Shown here: positions 1-9,391 of the stretch, piece after piece
How positions within the stretch are numbered: position 1 is the first letter of the stretch
Layout: the number at the start of each line of letters is the position of its first letter
NCBI GenBank assembly: GCA_003987725.1
Contig: RXJH01000010.1
Coordinates: 186,001-250,000 of the forward strand
DNA: 64,000 bases
Direction of reading: 5' to 3'
Source of the DNA: Hyphomicrobium sp.
GTDB taxonomy: Bacteria; Pseudomonadota; Alphaproteobacteria; Rhizobiales; Hyphomicrobiaceae
Notes under the pieces: generated by a model
What the model was told of the DNA's origin: nothing
Databases searched by the model: none
Seen by the model: the letters and a program-made list of their open reading frames with translations, nothing else
Position numbers and translations under genes: made by a program

Positions 1-939
1 ACCAACGATCCGACGATGATCAACCGTCTGCGCGCTGGCGAGATCAACGTGTGGGATCTTATCAACGTCAACAATCCCTGGGCACGCAAAGTTATGATGC
101 CCGAAAAGTTGATCAAGCCGCTGGACCGCGCGAAGTTCGAACCCTACTTCGAAAAGATGTTGCCGCAGTTCAAGCCGCCCTACAAATGGGCAATGGATGA
201 CTCCGGCAAAGAACTGCTCGGCATGGCTCAGCGCTTCGGGCCCTACTCATTCGTGGTCAATACCGACAAGATCAGCCGGAAAACGGCCGAGGATCAGGGT
301 TGGGATCTCTTCAACGATCCGAAACTGGCGGGCCGCTTCGGCATTCTCGAATCCGACGACTGGAACGTCTTCGGCATCTGCGCGATCGCCGGCTTCGATC
401 CGTACAAGCCGCATTCGCCCGAGGAAGTGGCCAAGTTCGAGGAAACCGCAAAGCGCGTCCTCAAGAACAAGAAGGTTGTCGGCGATATCGCAACGATGAA
501 CCAGGCACTGATTTCCGGCGAAATCGATTGCCACCTCACAGGCGGATCGTACTCGGTCTCGCCGGCACGTGCCGACGGCCACCTGAACCTTCGTGCCATC
601 ACGCCGAATAAGGGTCCCTTTGCAGGCGGTAAGGGCGGCATCGCGTGGATCGAAATCACGTCGGTCGTCAATAACCCGCAAGGTTCACCGCTCGCCGAGA
701 CATTCCTCGAATATGTGCAGGACCCGGTCGTCGCACATACGGTGGCGTTCGCCGAGGGCACTTTCAACCCGGTCGCCCAAATGGGCAATCCGGAGTGCTT
801 CAAGCTCTTCTCGAAGGAGCAGCTCGACGCCATCCAGTGGGACAGCCTTGACGAGGAGATGGCGCGCTCCGTCGAATACGATATCGTTCCGGATTACGAC
901 AAGCTGCTCGACATCTGGAATGCAGCGAAAAAGAGCTGA
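1..939 (+). CDS. ABC transporter substrate-binding protein, polyamine type (5' end outside window)
   Basis: The reading frame is open from base 1, so the true start and the signal peptide lie upstream; 312 codons are visible. The protein resembles the C-terminal two thirds of PotD/PotF-like periplasmic binding proteins (extracellular solute-binding family 1). It has the pattern of ligand-closing loops (GPYSFVVNTDKI, DDWNVFGICAIAG) and the late segment AFAEGTFNPVAQM common in this family. Its role is to deliver a small cationic or organic substrate to the permeases encoded just downstream. The gene heads an operon with an ATPase, two permeases and a dehydrogenase. A strong hairpin follows the stop codon and may favour expression of this gene over the rest. 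The exact ligand cannot be read from the sequence. Confidence 0.88.
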   Translation, partial: TNDPTMINRLRAGEINVWDLINVNNPWARKVMMPEKLIKPLDRAKFEPYFEKMLPQFKPPYKWAMDDSGKELLGMAQRFGPYSFVVNTDKISRKTAEDQGWDLFNDPKLAGRFGILESDDWNVFGICAIAGFDPYKPHSPEEVAKFEETAKRVLKNKKVVGDIATMNQALISGEIDCHLTGGSYSVSPARADGHLNLRAITPNKGPFAGGKGGIAWIEITSVVNNPQGSPLAETFLEYVQDPVVAHTVAFAEGTFNPVAQMGNPECFKLFSKEQLDAIQWDSLDEEMARSVEYDIVPDYDKLLDIWNAAKKS

Positions 940-989
940 GGCTAATGCGCTGCGCCGTTGCTAAAAGAATGGCGTAGTACACAACGCAT

Positions 990-1020
990 GGGCCTTCCGC
1001 CGTCGATAAGCGGAAGGCCC
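990..1020 (+). terminator. Hairpin between binding-protein and ATPase genes
   Basis: A perfect 11-bp stem (GGGCCTTCCGC paired with GCGGAAGGCCC) closes a 9-base loop 50 bases after the stop of the binding-protein gene. It is followed by AAAACATTT rather than a clean T run, so it is more likely an mRNA-stabilising or partly terminating element than a full terminator. Such elements are common where a binding protein must be made in excess over its membrane complex. Confidence 0.6.
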
Positions 1021-1072
1021 AAAACATTTCTCATCAGCTTCCGATAAAGTTGGAACTCCACCGTTGACCGCA

Positions 1073-2137
1073 ATGTCAAAGCCCATCCTGCAATTGAAGA
1101 ACGTCCGCAAAGCGTTCGGCACCCTCGCCGCCGTCGATGACGTCAATCTCTCCATCGGCGAAGGTGAATTCTTCACGATCGTCGGCCCCTCCGGGAGCGG
1201 CAAGACCACCTTGATCCGCATGCTCGCGGGAATGGAGAAGCCGACATCGGGCGACATTCTGCTCCACGACAAGCGCATCAACGACACCCCGGCCAACGAG
1301 AGGCCGACGTGCATGGTGTTCCAATCGCTCGCTCTCTTCCCTCACCGGACGGTCGGGCAAAACATCGAGTTTGCGCTGAAGATCCGAAACGTCGATCCGG
1401 CCGTTCGCGAGAAACGCGCGCGCGAACTGATGCAGCAGCTGCATCTTCCTGCCGACTACTATTCCAAGAACGTCACGCTATGCTCGGGCGGCGAACGCCA
1501 GCGTGTGGCGCTTGCCCGGGCGCTCGCCTTCGACCCGCAGATCCTGTTCTTCGACGAGCCGTTATCCGCGATCGACTACAAGCTTCGCAAGACGCTTGAA
1601 AAGGAACTCAAGGACATTCACCGCGAAACCGGCAAGACGTTCGTCTACATCACGCACAGCCTCGAAGAAGCGATGGTGATGAGCGATCGGATCGGAGTCA
1701 TGCGCCGCGGCAAACTCATTCAAGTCGGCTCGCCCAACGAAATCTATTCGACGCCGCGTTCGCGCTTCGTCTCCGAGTTCATGGGTGACGTCAACGTCAT
1801 TCCCGTCGAGGCGAACGGCGCGGGCTCCGTGCGTTCGCAGTCGCTCGGCGCTAGCTTCAAGGTTCTTGCAAATTCCGTCGAAGCCAAAGCGCAATGCCTT
1901 GTCGTTCGTCCGGAGTTCCTGCGTTTCCTCGACACTCCGGCCGATGCGCAGAATAGCCTCAGGGGAATACTCTATAACGAATACGCGCTCGGTTCGCGCA
2001 TTCAGTATCAGGTGCGCGTCGGCGAAAAAGTATTCCTCGTCGAGAAGCTGCGCCAACAGCCCTTCAAGGGCAAGTTGGACGACGAAGTGCTGATCGGATG
2101 GGATCCGGAAAACGCTATTCTGGTGGCCGACGAATGA
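1073..2137 (+). CDS. ABC transporter ATP-binding protein, PotA-like
   Basis: The product is the cytoplasmic ATPase of a polyamine-type importer, 354 aa from ATG at 1073. Walker A (GPSGSGKTT, residues 38-46), Walker B with DEP (157-163) and the switch His (195) are intact. The signature reads CSGGE (137-141), so Cys replaces the usual leading Leu. The last 120 residues look like a TOBE-type regulatory domain. An in-frame TTG at 1064 sits about 9 bases after GGAA (1051-1054), so translation could start three codons earlier. The stop overlaps the start of the first permease (ATGA), which implies coupled translation. Confidence 0.9.
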   Translation: MSKPILQLKNVRKAFGTLAAVDDVNLSIGEGEFFTIVGPSGSGKTTLIRMLAGMEKPTSGDILLHDKRINDTPANERPTCMVFQSLALFPHRTVGQNIEFALKIRNVDPAVREKRARELMQQLHLPADYYSKNVTLCSGGERQRVALARALAFDPQILFFDEPLSAIDYKLRKTLEKELKDIHRETGKTFVYITHSLEEAMVMSDRIGVMRRGKLIQVGSPNEIYSTPRSRFVSEFMGDVNVIPVEANGAGSVRSQSLGASFKVLANSVEAKAQCLVVRPEFLRFLDTPADAQNSLRGILYNEYALGSRIQYQVRVGEKVFLVEKLRQQPFKGKLDDEVLIGWDPENAILVADE

Positions 2138-2994
2138 GCGGAGATAGTTCGTTTCTCGCCCAGCCAGGGCGCCGGGCTGCAATACCGATCATGGTGTTGC
2201 TGCTGCTTGGCTTCGTCGCGCCGCTGCTCGCTGTCGTCGGCTTCAGCTTCATGCCGCCGCGGACCTTCGGGCTTTGGCATGAGCCTTCTCTCGAAAATTA
2301 CGAGAGGATTTTCAGCGACAACACCTATGTCTCGTTGCTGTGGTCGCTCGGCCTCGCATCGTTGACCGTCGTTCTGCTCGCGCTCATCTGCTACCCCGTC
2401 GCTTACGGTCTCGTGCGCGTATTCGGCCGCTGGTCGACGGCCTTGACGCTGCTCTTCACGATCCCTCTCATCGTTTCGGAGAACATTCGTCTCTATGGAT
2501 GGGTCTTGTTCTTCATCAAGGGGGGCGTGCTGCCAGGCACATTGAAAGCCCTGTTCGGCGTGGAGATGGGCGACTTCCTCTTCACTCCGGCGGCCGTCCT
2601 CTTCGGCATGGTCTACGTCTATCTGCCGTTCATGCTGTTTCCCATGACGCTCGGGATTGCGATGGTTCCGAACCAGATGCGGGAAGCTGCGCGCGATCTC
2701 GGCGCTTCGCGGTGGCAGGTTTTCCGCGAAGTCGAGCTGCCGCTCTCCACACCGGGCTTGATGATCGGCTCGCTCTTGACCTTCGTGCTCGCGGTCGGCG
2801 CGATTGCGGAAGCTAAGGTGCTCGGCGGCCAACGCATCATTCCCATCACACACGACATCGAGATTGCCTTCACGTATGCCCAGAACTGGCCTCTGGGCGC
2901 GGCCCTGGCGGTGTTGCTGATGCTGGTCGTCAGCGTGCTGGTGCTGACGGTGCTGAAGCGTTTCGATCTCGATCAAATTCTTGGAAAGCGGTAA
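2134..2994 (+). CDS. ABC transporter permease, PotB-like
   Basis: An integral membrane subunit of 286 aa with about six hydrophobic segments. It carries the conserved EAA loop of importer permeases (EAARDLGASRWQVFREVELP, about residues 185-204), which docks on the ATPase. The start at 2134 is set by the 4-base ATGA overlap with the ATPase stop. An upstream in-frame ATG at 2098 lies inside the ATPase gene and is unlikely. It should pair with the next gene to form the channel. Substrate specificity cannot be read from the sequence. Confidence 0.9.
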   Translation: MSGDSSFLAQPGRRAAIPIMVLLLLGFVAPLLAVVGFSFMPPRTFGLWHEPSLENYERIFSDNTYVSLLWSLGLASLTVVLLALICYPVAYGLVRVFGRWSTALTLLFTIPLIVSENIRLYGWVLFFIKGGVLPGTLKALFGVEMGDFLFTPAAVLFGMVYVYLPFMLFPMTLGIAMVPNQMREAARDLGASRWQVFREVELPLSTPGLMIGSLLTFVLAVGAIAEAKVLGGQRIIPITHDIEIAFTYAQNWPLGAALAVLLMLVVSVLVLTVLKRFDLDQILGKR

Positions 2995-2998
2995 CGCG

Positions 2999-3808
2999 AT
3001 GTCCGACAGCAACTACAGCGTTCGTCACATTCTCATCGGCGTGTGGACCGCCGCGGTTCTGATGTTCGTGTTTCTTCCGAGCGCGACGATCCTGATCGCG
3101 TCGATGACGGCCAGCCGCTACTTCCAATTTCCGATCACGGCTTTCGGCTTCGACTGGTGGTCCAAGACTTTCAACTCGCTCGAAGTCAGGTCGTTGGCCT
3201 ACACGTCGCTATCGATCGCAGTGGTCGTGACACTGATTGCGGTCGTGCTCGGGTTCTTCGGCGCGCTCGCCTTTGCCCGTTACGATTGGCGCGGCCGGAA
3301 GCTCTATCAGAAGTTTATTCTGCTACCGATCTTCTTTCCGCAATCCGTTCTCGGCCTCGCGCTGCTTCTCTGGTTCAACGCCTTGGGCTTCACATTGTCG
3401 TGGAAGACGGCGGTGCTTGCGCACCTCGTCTGGATTGCGCCAGTGGTGACACTTGTCATGGCGATTCAAGTCTATTCGTTCGATCCGTCCCTCGAAGAAG
3501 CAGCTACGGATCTTGGCGCATCGCGATGGCAGACGTTCCGCGAGGTGACGCTGCCCGTTCTCATGCCAGGCATTTTCTCGGGAAGCCTGTTCGCCTTCCT
3601 GCTGTCGTGGGGCAACTTCCCGCTGTCGCTCTTCACGACCGGCGCGGACAACACGCTGCCCAAGTATCTCTACGCAAAGATGGTGGCCGGCTACACGCCG
3701 GGTGTCCCCGTGCTCGGAACGATCTCGACAGCAGCCGCTGCAATCGTCCTCTTCGGCGGCTACCTGGCGATGCTGCTCCTCACGCGCAACCGCAAAGCCG
3801 CTCTTTAG
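2999..3808 (+). CDS. ABC transporter permease, PotC-like
   Basis: The second inner-membrane subunit of the same importer, 269 aa with about six membrane segments. Its EAA loop is EAATDLGASRWQTFREVTLP (about residues 165-184). The ATG at 2999 lies four bases after the stop of the preceding permease, so the two are almost certainly co-translated. Together with the upstream ATPase and binding protein it completes a four-part PotABCD-type system. A 64-base gap separates it from the dehydrogenase gene. Confidence 0.9.
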   Translation: MSDSNYSVRHILIGVWTAAVLMFVFLPSATILIASMTASRYFQFPITAFGFDWWSKTFNSLEVRSLAYTSLSIAVVVTLIAVVLGFFGALAFARYDWRGRKLYQKFILLPIFFPQSVLGLALLLWFNALGFTLSWKTAVLAHLVWIAPVVTLVMAIQVYSFDPSLEEAATDLGASRWQTFREVTLPVLMPGIFSGSLFAFLLSWGNFPLSLFTTGADNTLPKYLYAKMVAGYTPGVPVLGTISTAAAAIVLFGGYLAMLLLTRNRKAAL

Positions 3809-3872
3809 AGAAAATCCGCAATAGCTGAGACTTCAACAAGACCAACAACACGTCGCTTAGGAGATTTTGTTC

Positions 3873-4652
3873 ATGCTCACGTCTATCGCAGGCCGATCGG
3901 TCATCGTCACGGGTGGCAGCAAGGGCATCGGCAAGGGCATCGCTCGCGTCTTCGCGAAGAGCGGCGCCAAGGTCGTCGTCGTCTCGCGTCACCTCAATGA
4001 AGCCGAGGCGACCGCGGAAGAGCTTCGCGCCGCCGGCGGCACGGCGATGGGGTTGGCCGCCGACATCACGAGCATGGGCGACTTGCAGGTGCTCGCCGAT
4101 GCGACCGCCAGAGCTTACGGCGGTATTGATATCCTCTGCGCCAATGCGGGCATTTTCCCACAGACCAAGATCGAGGAACTGTCACCGGAAGATTGGGATT
4201 TCGTTTCCGATACGAACCTCAAGGGAACGTTCCTCTCGGTCAAGGCCTGCCTGCCGTATCTGAAGAAGTCCGATCAGGGACGCATCGTCATCACCTCGTC
4301 GATTACCGGCCCGATCACTGCTTTCCCGGGTTGGGCTCACTACGGTGCGACGAAGGCCGGACAGCTCGGCTTCATGCGCACGGCCTGCATGGAGTTCGCG
4401 AAATACGGCATTACCGTCAACGCGGTGCTGCCGGGGAATATCGCAACGGAAGGTCTCGCCGCGCTTGGACCTGAGTATGAGAAGTCTGCGGCGGCTTCCA
4501 TTCCACTGCAGAAGCTTGGAAAGGTCGAAGACATCGGCTACGCGGCCCTCTTCTTCGCCTCCAAAGAAGCGGCCTACATCACCGGGCAGACGATCATCGT
4601 CGACGGCGGTCAGATCCTGCCCGAGAGCATGGATGCGATCGCGCAGGCCTAG
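3873..4652 (+). CDS. Short-chain dehydrogenase/reductase, FabG-like
   Basis: A classical cytosolic NAD(P)H-dependent SDR of 259 aa. The Rossmann motif TGGSKGIG (residues 13-20), the NAG motif (91-93) and the catalytic Ser143, Tyr157 and Lys161 (YGATK) are all present. The start at 3873 is preceded by TAGGAG about 9 bases upstream. It resembles 3-oxoacyl-ACP reductases in sequence. Its place at the end of a solute-import operon suggests instead that it oxidises or reduces the imported compound or a derivative of it. It is convergent with the AraC-type gene, with only 30 bases between the stops. Confidence 0.87.
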   Translation: MLTSIAGRSVIVTGGSKGIGKGIARVFAKSGAKVVVVSRHLNEAEATAEELRAAGGTAMGLAADITSMGDLQVLADATARAYGGIDILCANAGIFPQTKIEELSPEDWDFVSDTNLKGTFLSVKACLPYLKKSDQGRIVITSSITGPITAFPGWAHYGATKAGQLGFMRTACMEFAKYGITVNAVLPGNIATEGLAALGPEYEKSAAASIPLQKLGKVEDIGYAALFFASKEAAYITGQTIIVDGGQILPESMDAIAQA

Positions 4653-4682
4653 CGCATTAGGCAAAGGCCCTAGACCAATCGA

Positions 4683-5762
4683 TCAGATTTGATTGCGTAG
4701 AACCTCCGCGCGCAGGGCGCGCGGAGAGAGGCCCGTCCACCGGCGGACGGCACGACTGAACGCCGAGAGCTCGGAATAGCCGACCAGGAAGGCAATTTCC
4801 GAGAAGGAGAGTTGGCGCTGGCGCACATAGGACAGTGCCAGGTCGCGCCGCGTGTTTTCGACGAGGCTGCTGTAACTCAGCCCGTCGTAATGAAGCTCGC
4901 GTTGAATGGTCGAGAGCGGGAGGCGCAGCTCGGCGGCGACGCATTCGATTTGCGGGAAGCCTTCCGGCAATCTGGCGCGCACGGCGCTGCGAACGCGATC
5001 GGTGATACTGAAACGCACGTCGCGACGCTCTGAAAGCCGTTCAAGGCACAACTTCATTGCGGACATGAGGCGCGGATCGGCGGCCGGCATGACCTGCTTC
5101 AGGATCTGCGGGCGGAAGACGATAGCGTTCGTCGGTTGCGAGAAAAAGGCCGGTGCCGCGAAGGCGCGTTCGTGCTCACGCCAGCCTTCAGGTTTTGGAT
5201 GTTCGAAGTGAACTTCCTCCGGCGCCCAGCTCTGGCCCATCGCTTCGCGAATGAGATTGAGGAACATGCCGAGCGACAGTTCCGCGTCCTGACGGCGTTC
5301 GACGATCTGCGGTGCGTCGACACGATATTCCAATCTTACCAAGCCGTCGGATGACGTATTGAGCGCCATCGATGACGATTGCTGGTGCAGCGGAAAGAGT
5401 TCGACGAGGGTTTCAAGGGCAACGCCGAGCGAGGGAGCCGAAAGAGACGCGTACCCCCAAAGGCCGAGGTCTCGCGGATCAAACGCATTGCCGAACCAGA
5501 GGCCGAAGTTATCGTTACGCGTGAGCCTGGCGCTTTCCTCGAACAGGCGACAGTAGGAGCTGAGACTCAACTGGAGAGTCGGCGAGCCGGCCATCTCCGG
5601 TGAAATACCGGCGCTGCCGAAAATGCGATCGACGTCGCCGCGCTGCCGCTCAATGAACTTCACGATACCGGTCGCGGCTGAAGCGAGAACAGACGGATCC
5701 GCTGCCTTCGCGATGGAGGTCGCGGCGCCACTCGCTGCAAAGTCGATAATCCCCAGTCCCAT
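4683..5762 (-). CDS. AraC-family transcriptional regulator with arabinose-binding-type N-terminal domain
   Basis: A 359-aa DNA-binding regulator. The N-terminal half resembles the Arabinose_bd effector domain found in OruR-type regulators. The C-terminal 100 residues hold the paired AraC helix-turn-helix, including RQRQLSFSEIAFLVGYSELS and the closing RRWTGLSPRALR. The ATG at 5762 is chosen because AGGA precedes it at good spacing; the frame is open a further 22 codons upstream without a comparable site. It lies downstream of the kinase gene and beside both transporter clusters, so it is a reasonable candidate regulator for one of them. That role is inference. Confidence 0.86.
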   Translation of the reverse strand: MGLGIIDFAASGAATSIAKAADPSVLASAATGIVKFIERQRGDVDRIFGSAGISPEMAGSPTLQLSLSSYCRLFEESARLTRNDNFGLWFGNAFDPRDLGLWGYASLSAPSLGVALETLVELFPLHQQSSSMALNTSSDGLVRLEYRVDAPQIVERRQDAELSLGMFLNLIREAMGQSWAPEEVHFEHPKPEGWREHERAFAAPAFFSQPTNAIVFRPQILKQVMPAADPRLMSAMKLCLERLSERRDVRFSITDRVRSAVRARLPEGFPQIECVAAELRLPLSTIQRELHYDGLSYSSLVENTRRDLALSYVRQRQLSFSEIAFLVGYSELSAFSRAVRRWTGLSPRALRAEVLRNQI

Positions 5763-5891
5763 CGTTTCCTGGTGCGCAGGTGCGAATATCACGGAGAAAA
5801 AGGCTAGCAGAAGCGGCTCGCGGGTCAACCATCAAGCGCGATGAATTATTCGGCATTGATGCTCGCCGATTGCTTATTCGCGGTGCAGCAT

Positions 5892-6956
5892 TCAGCCGAA
5901 AATACGGCCCAGGATGCCCTTTTTTTGTGGTGCAGCAGCCGCGCTCTTTACGGCTTTGCCATAGCGAGAAAGATACTGTTCGCAGAGCGGAATCGAACTC
6001 GCCGTGTATTCGACGCCCATGGATTTGGCGAGTTCTGTTTCCGAATGCGAGCCGATCCAGGCGACGAGCAGAAGCCTGCGGAGCATGACAAACGTTGCGA
6101 TCTCGTTTTCTTCCGCCTCACTCAGCGCGCCGATCCGGCGATAGCCGCGCACCCAGGCTTTCAGAAGTTCCGGTACTTCGGGCGTGTGCTCGAAAAACGA
6201 AACGGTGGTCGCGCAATCGTAAAGAAGCCAGGAGAAGCCGCAGTCATCGAAATCGATGACCTTAACGGTCGGCCCATCCATCAGCAGGTTGGCGAGGCGC
6301 ATATCGCCATGGACGAGATTGAAGCGATCGGGCGATTGGCCGAAATTCTCGAGCCGCTGCTTGATCAGCGCAACGGTTTCGGTGATTGCCGCCAACGCTT
6401 CCGGCGTCATGCCCATCCCGTTCTTCCAGTCGCCCCAATGGGGACGACTGCCGAGGCTGGTCTCGAAGTCCCAGGAGAAACGCTCGAACCAGGGCGGCCG
6501 CTGCCACTTGCGGACATGCGCGTGCATGCGGGCCGCGGTCTCGCCAAGCAGCTCGAAACCGGCGACGTCAGTTTGTGCCGGCTCGGCGCCATCCTCCCAT
6601 TGGAACAGCACGACGTTTCGTGGATTGGCCAGCCCTTCGACCGCAACCGTCTGGATGAATTCGCCGTCGTTGCCGCGCACCGCCGTCGGTGTCGTGACGC
6701 CCGCGTTTTCGCGAAGAGCCGAAAGCCAGGCGAGTTCCGAGGCGATGCCCGTGCGCGAATGATAGTTTTCGCGGTGGACGCGCAGCGCCCACTTTTGTCC
6801 TGAGCCGTTTTCGACACGGTAGGTGGCATTCTCGGAGACGTTGATCAGCTTGAGGGTGCAGTCATTGGAAAGGCCGTAGCGCTTCGCAGCGCGCTCAGCC
6901 AAAACCTGCAACCGCTGAAGCAGTTCTTCGTGTGTCAGCTCATCCGTGCCCGTCAT
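5892..6956 (-). CDS. Phosphotransferase-family small-molecule kinase (APH fold)
   Basis: A 354-aa cytosolic protein of the aminoglycoside phosphotransferase/choline kinase-like fold. The catalytic loop HGDMRLAN (residues 216-223) and the metal-binding IDFDDCG (234-240) are intact, so an active ATP-dependent kinase is expected. Relatives include homoserine-kinase-like and hydroxylysine-kinase-like enzymes that act on amino alcohols and amino acids. The gene follows patD with a 165-base gap and precedes the AraC regulator, so a role in amine catabolism is plausible. The C-terminus ends in an Ala/Pro/Lys linker and KKGILGRIFG, which is not part of the fold. It is unlikely to be an antibiotic-resistance gene given this setting. 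Confidence 0.78.
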   Translation of the reverse strand: MTGTDELTHEELLQRLQVLAERAAKRYGLSNDCTLKLINVSENATYRVENGSGQKWALRVHRENYHSRTGIASELAWLSALRENAGVTTPTAVRGNDGEFIQTVAVEGLANPRNVVLFQWEDGAEPAQTDVAGFELLGETAARMHAHVRKWQRPPWFERFSWDFETSLGSRPHWGDWKNGMGMTPEALAAITETVALIKQRLENFGQSPDRFNLVHGDMRLANLLMDGPTVKVIDFDDCGFSWLLYDCATTVSFFEHTPEVPELLKAWVRGYRRIGALSEAEENEIATFVMLRRLLLVAWIGSHSETELAKSMGVEYTASSIPLCEQYLSRYGKAVKSAAAAPQKKGILGRIFG

Positions 6957-7121
6957 TCTTCCTGGCCTTCAATCCCAAGCGCTTCATTGAGAAGCGGCCT
7001 TTCAACCGCTTCCTTGTCATTTTTGAAAACACTACGGGGCGGCGGGAAAGCGAACTTGACCTCGCCGCCACGCCAGTTGACAGGCCGGACGGGCATCCGG
7101 TGCTGCCCTACGGAAGCGAAA

Positions 7122-8549
7122 CTACAGCTTCACCATCACGTGACGCGGCACGGTGTAGTCTTCGAGCGCGTACATCGAGAGATCCTTGCCGTAGCCCGAC
7201 ATTTTCAGGCCGCCGTGCGGCATCTCGCTGATCAGCATGAAATGGGTGTTGACCCAGGTGCAGCCGTATTGCAGCTGAGACGCAACCTTCATGCCCTTCG
7301 CGATGTCCTGCGTCCAAACCGAAGACGCCAGCCCATAATCGCTGTCGTTGGCCCAGGCGATGGCTTCGTCGGCGTCGTCGAACGGCGTGATCGAGACGAC
7401 GGGACCGAACACTTCCTTGCGCACGATCTCGTCGTTCTGCGTGGCGCCTGCGAGGACCGTCGGCTCGAAGAAGAAGCCTTTGCCGGCTGCGGGCTTGCCG
7501 CCTGCGGCCGCCGTGATGTGGCTCTGCTGGCTGGCCCGTTCGACGAAGCCCTGCACGCGCGCCTTCTGAGCGGACGAGATCAGCGGGCCGATGTCGTTCT
7601 CGTCATCGTTCGCCAGATTGTACTTCAGACCGTTTACCGCGCTCGATAGATCGGCAACGAGATTGTCGTAGACCTTCTTGCCCGCATAGATGCGGCACGC
7701 CGCGGTGCAATCCTGACCGGCGTTGTAGTAGCCGAAAATCTTCACGCCCTCGACGACGGCCGAGATATCGGCATCGTCGAATACGATGACCGGCGCCTTG
7801 CCGCCGAGTTCGAGATGCGTGCGCTTGATGTTGGATGCCGCTGCCTGCAGCACCTTCTGGCCGGTGCCGATGCTACCCGTGAGCGACACCATCGAGACTT
7901 TCGGATGATTGATCAGCGCGGAGCCGGTCGTTGACCCCTTGCCGACGACGATGTTGACGACGCCTTCGGGGAAAATGTCGGCGATGATCTTGCCGAGCTT
8001 CAGCAGCGTCAGCGGCGTCTGCTCGGAAGGCTTCAGAACGATCGTGTTGCCGCCGGCGAGCGCCGGGCCGAGCTTCCAGGCCGCCATCATCAGCGGATAG
8101 TTCCAGGGTGCGATGGATCCGACGACGCCCACGGGATCGCGGCGGATCATCGACGTATGACCGGCCAGATATTCACCAGCGACGGGTCCGTGCATGTTGC
8201 GAACGGCCGCCGCGAAGAAGCGGAAGCAATCGGCGATCGCCGGCATCTCGTCCTGCAAGACACGGATGCGCGGCTTGCCGGTGTTCAGCGCTTCGAGCGT
8301 CGCGAAGCTTTCGGCGTCGCGTTCGATCGCGTCGGCGAGCTTCAAGAGCAGGGTCGAGCGTTCGACCGGCGTCGTCTGCGACCAGGTTTTGAAGGCCTTC
8401 GCGGCTGCCGTCACCGCCGCATCGACCTGCGCAGCAGAAGCATCCGGCAGATTGGTGATGACCTCTTCCGTCTTCGGATTGACGATGGGTTCCGGCGCGT
8501 CCGTTCCGGCGACGAAGTCGGAGCCGATCAGCATATTGGTGTCGAGCAT
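7122..8549 (-). CDS. patD: Gamma-aminobutyraldehyde dehydrogenase
   Basis: An NAD-dependent aldehyde dehydrogenase of 475 aa that should oxidise 4-aminobutanal to GABA in putrescine breakdown. The catalytic Glu247 (LELGGK) and Cys281 (NAGQDC) are in place, as is the IAPWNYP segment. The ATG at 8549 is fixed by TGGAGG just upstream; six codons further upstream lack such a site. Its position directly after two permeases, an ATPase and a binding protein reproduces the ydcSTUV-ydcW (patD) order of E. coli. That context supports this substrate over betaine aldehyde. No putrescine aminotransferase is present in the window. Confidence 0.88.
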   Translation of the reverse strand: MLDTNMLIGSDFVAGTDAPEPIVNPKTEEVITNLPDASAAQVDAAVTAAAKAFKTWSQTTPVERSTLLLKLADAIERDAESFATLEALNTGKPRIRVLQDEMPAIADCFRFFAAAVRNMHGPVAGEYLAGHTSMIRRDPVGVVGSIAPWNYPLMMAAWKLGPALAGGNTIVLKPSEQTPLTLLKLGKIIADIFPEGVVNIVVGKGSTTGSALINHPKVSMVSLTGSIGTGQKVLQAAASNIKRTHLELGGKAPVIVFDDADISAVVEGVKIFGYYNAGQDCTAACRIYAGKKVYDNLVADLSSAVNGLKYNLANDDENDIGPLISSAQKARVQGFVERASQQSHITAAAGGKPAAGKGFFFEPTVLAGATQNDEIVRKEVFGPVVSITPFDDADEAIAWANDSDYGLASSVWTQDIAKGMKVASQLQYGCTWVNTHFMLISEMPHGGLKMSGYGKDLSMYALEDYTVPRHVMVKL

Positions 8550-8572
8550 CTTATCCTCCAGTCTCAAGTCCG

Positions 8573-9391
8573 TTATTTCGAAGAACCACCCGTGTGTTCG
8601 CCTTCTCGCGTCAGGTAGTAGGCTGCGAGTATCGGCAAGAGCGTTACGACGAATACGAAGACGGCAACGACGTTCGTCACCGGCCTCTGCCGCGGCCGAA
8701 TGAGTTCGCCCAGCATCCAGATCGGCAGCGTCGTCTGTTGTCCGGCCGTGAACGTCGTGACGATGACCTCGTCGAACGAGAGTGCGAACGCCAGCATCCC
8801 ACCCGCGAGCAGCGCCGTGCCGATTTGCGGAAGGATGACGTGCCGGAAGGTCTGAAAGGCATTGGCGCCAAGGTCCATCGACGCCTCGACGAGATTGCCG
8901 TTCAGCCTGCGAAAGCGTGCGACCGCATTGTTATAGACGACGACAATGCAGAACGTCGCGTGGCCAAGGATAATCGTCCAGACCGAGAACGGTATGCTCA
9001 TGATGTCGAAGGCTGAGCGGAGCGCGATGCCGGTGATGATGCCGGGCAGCGCAATCGGCAGAACGAACAGCAGCGAGATCGTCTCGCGGCCGAAAAAGCG
9101 CGTTCGCGAAAGGGCGGCGGCCGCCAGCGTTCCGAATATCAGAGCGAGCACCGTCGCGATGGCCGCGACTTGCAGAGAAAGATAAAGCGGCGGCCAGATA
9201 TCCGGCCGTGACGTCCACGCGGTTTCGAACCATTTTGTGGTGAGACCAGGCGGCGGAAACTCGAAGCTCTTTTCTTCCGTCGTGAAGGCGTAAAGGAAAA
9301 TCAGCGCCAGCGGCAGATGGAGGAACAGCAGCCCGGCAATCGCGGCAATCCGAAGCCCAAGCGGTGTCGTGCGGTTGGCATTAGAGGACAT
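8573..9391 (-). CDS. ABC transporter permease, YdcV/PotC-like
   Basis: An inner-membrane subunit of 272 aa with six predicted hydrophobic segments. The EAA loop reads [20 protein letters not shown]. Its start overlaps the end of the upstream permease by 11 bases, and patD begins 23 bases after its stop, so the genes form one transcription unit. It should form the heterodimeric channel for putrescine or a related diamine with the upstream permease. Assignment to the YdcV position rests on gene order. Confidence 0.88.
   Translation of the reverse strand: MSSNANRTTPLGLRIAAIAGLLFLHLPLALIFLYAFTTEEKSFEFPPPGLTTKWFETAWTSRPDIWPPLYLSLQVAAIATVLALIFGTLAAAALSRTRFFGRETISLLFVLPIALPGIITGIALRSAFDIMSIPFSVWTIILGHATFCIVVVYNNAVARFRRLNGNLVEASMDLGANAFQTFRHVILPQIGTALLAGGMLAFALSFDEVIVTTFTAGQQTTLPIWMLGELIRPRQRPVTNVVAVFVFVVTLLPILAAYYLTREGEHTGGSSK

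Noticed and set aside
5892-6956. Aminoglycoside-resistance gene
   Set aside because: Only the fold is shared; the metabolic neighbourhood and overall sequence fit a small-molecule kinase.
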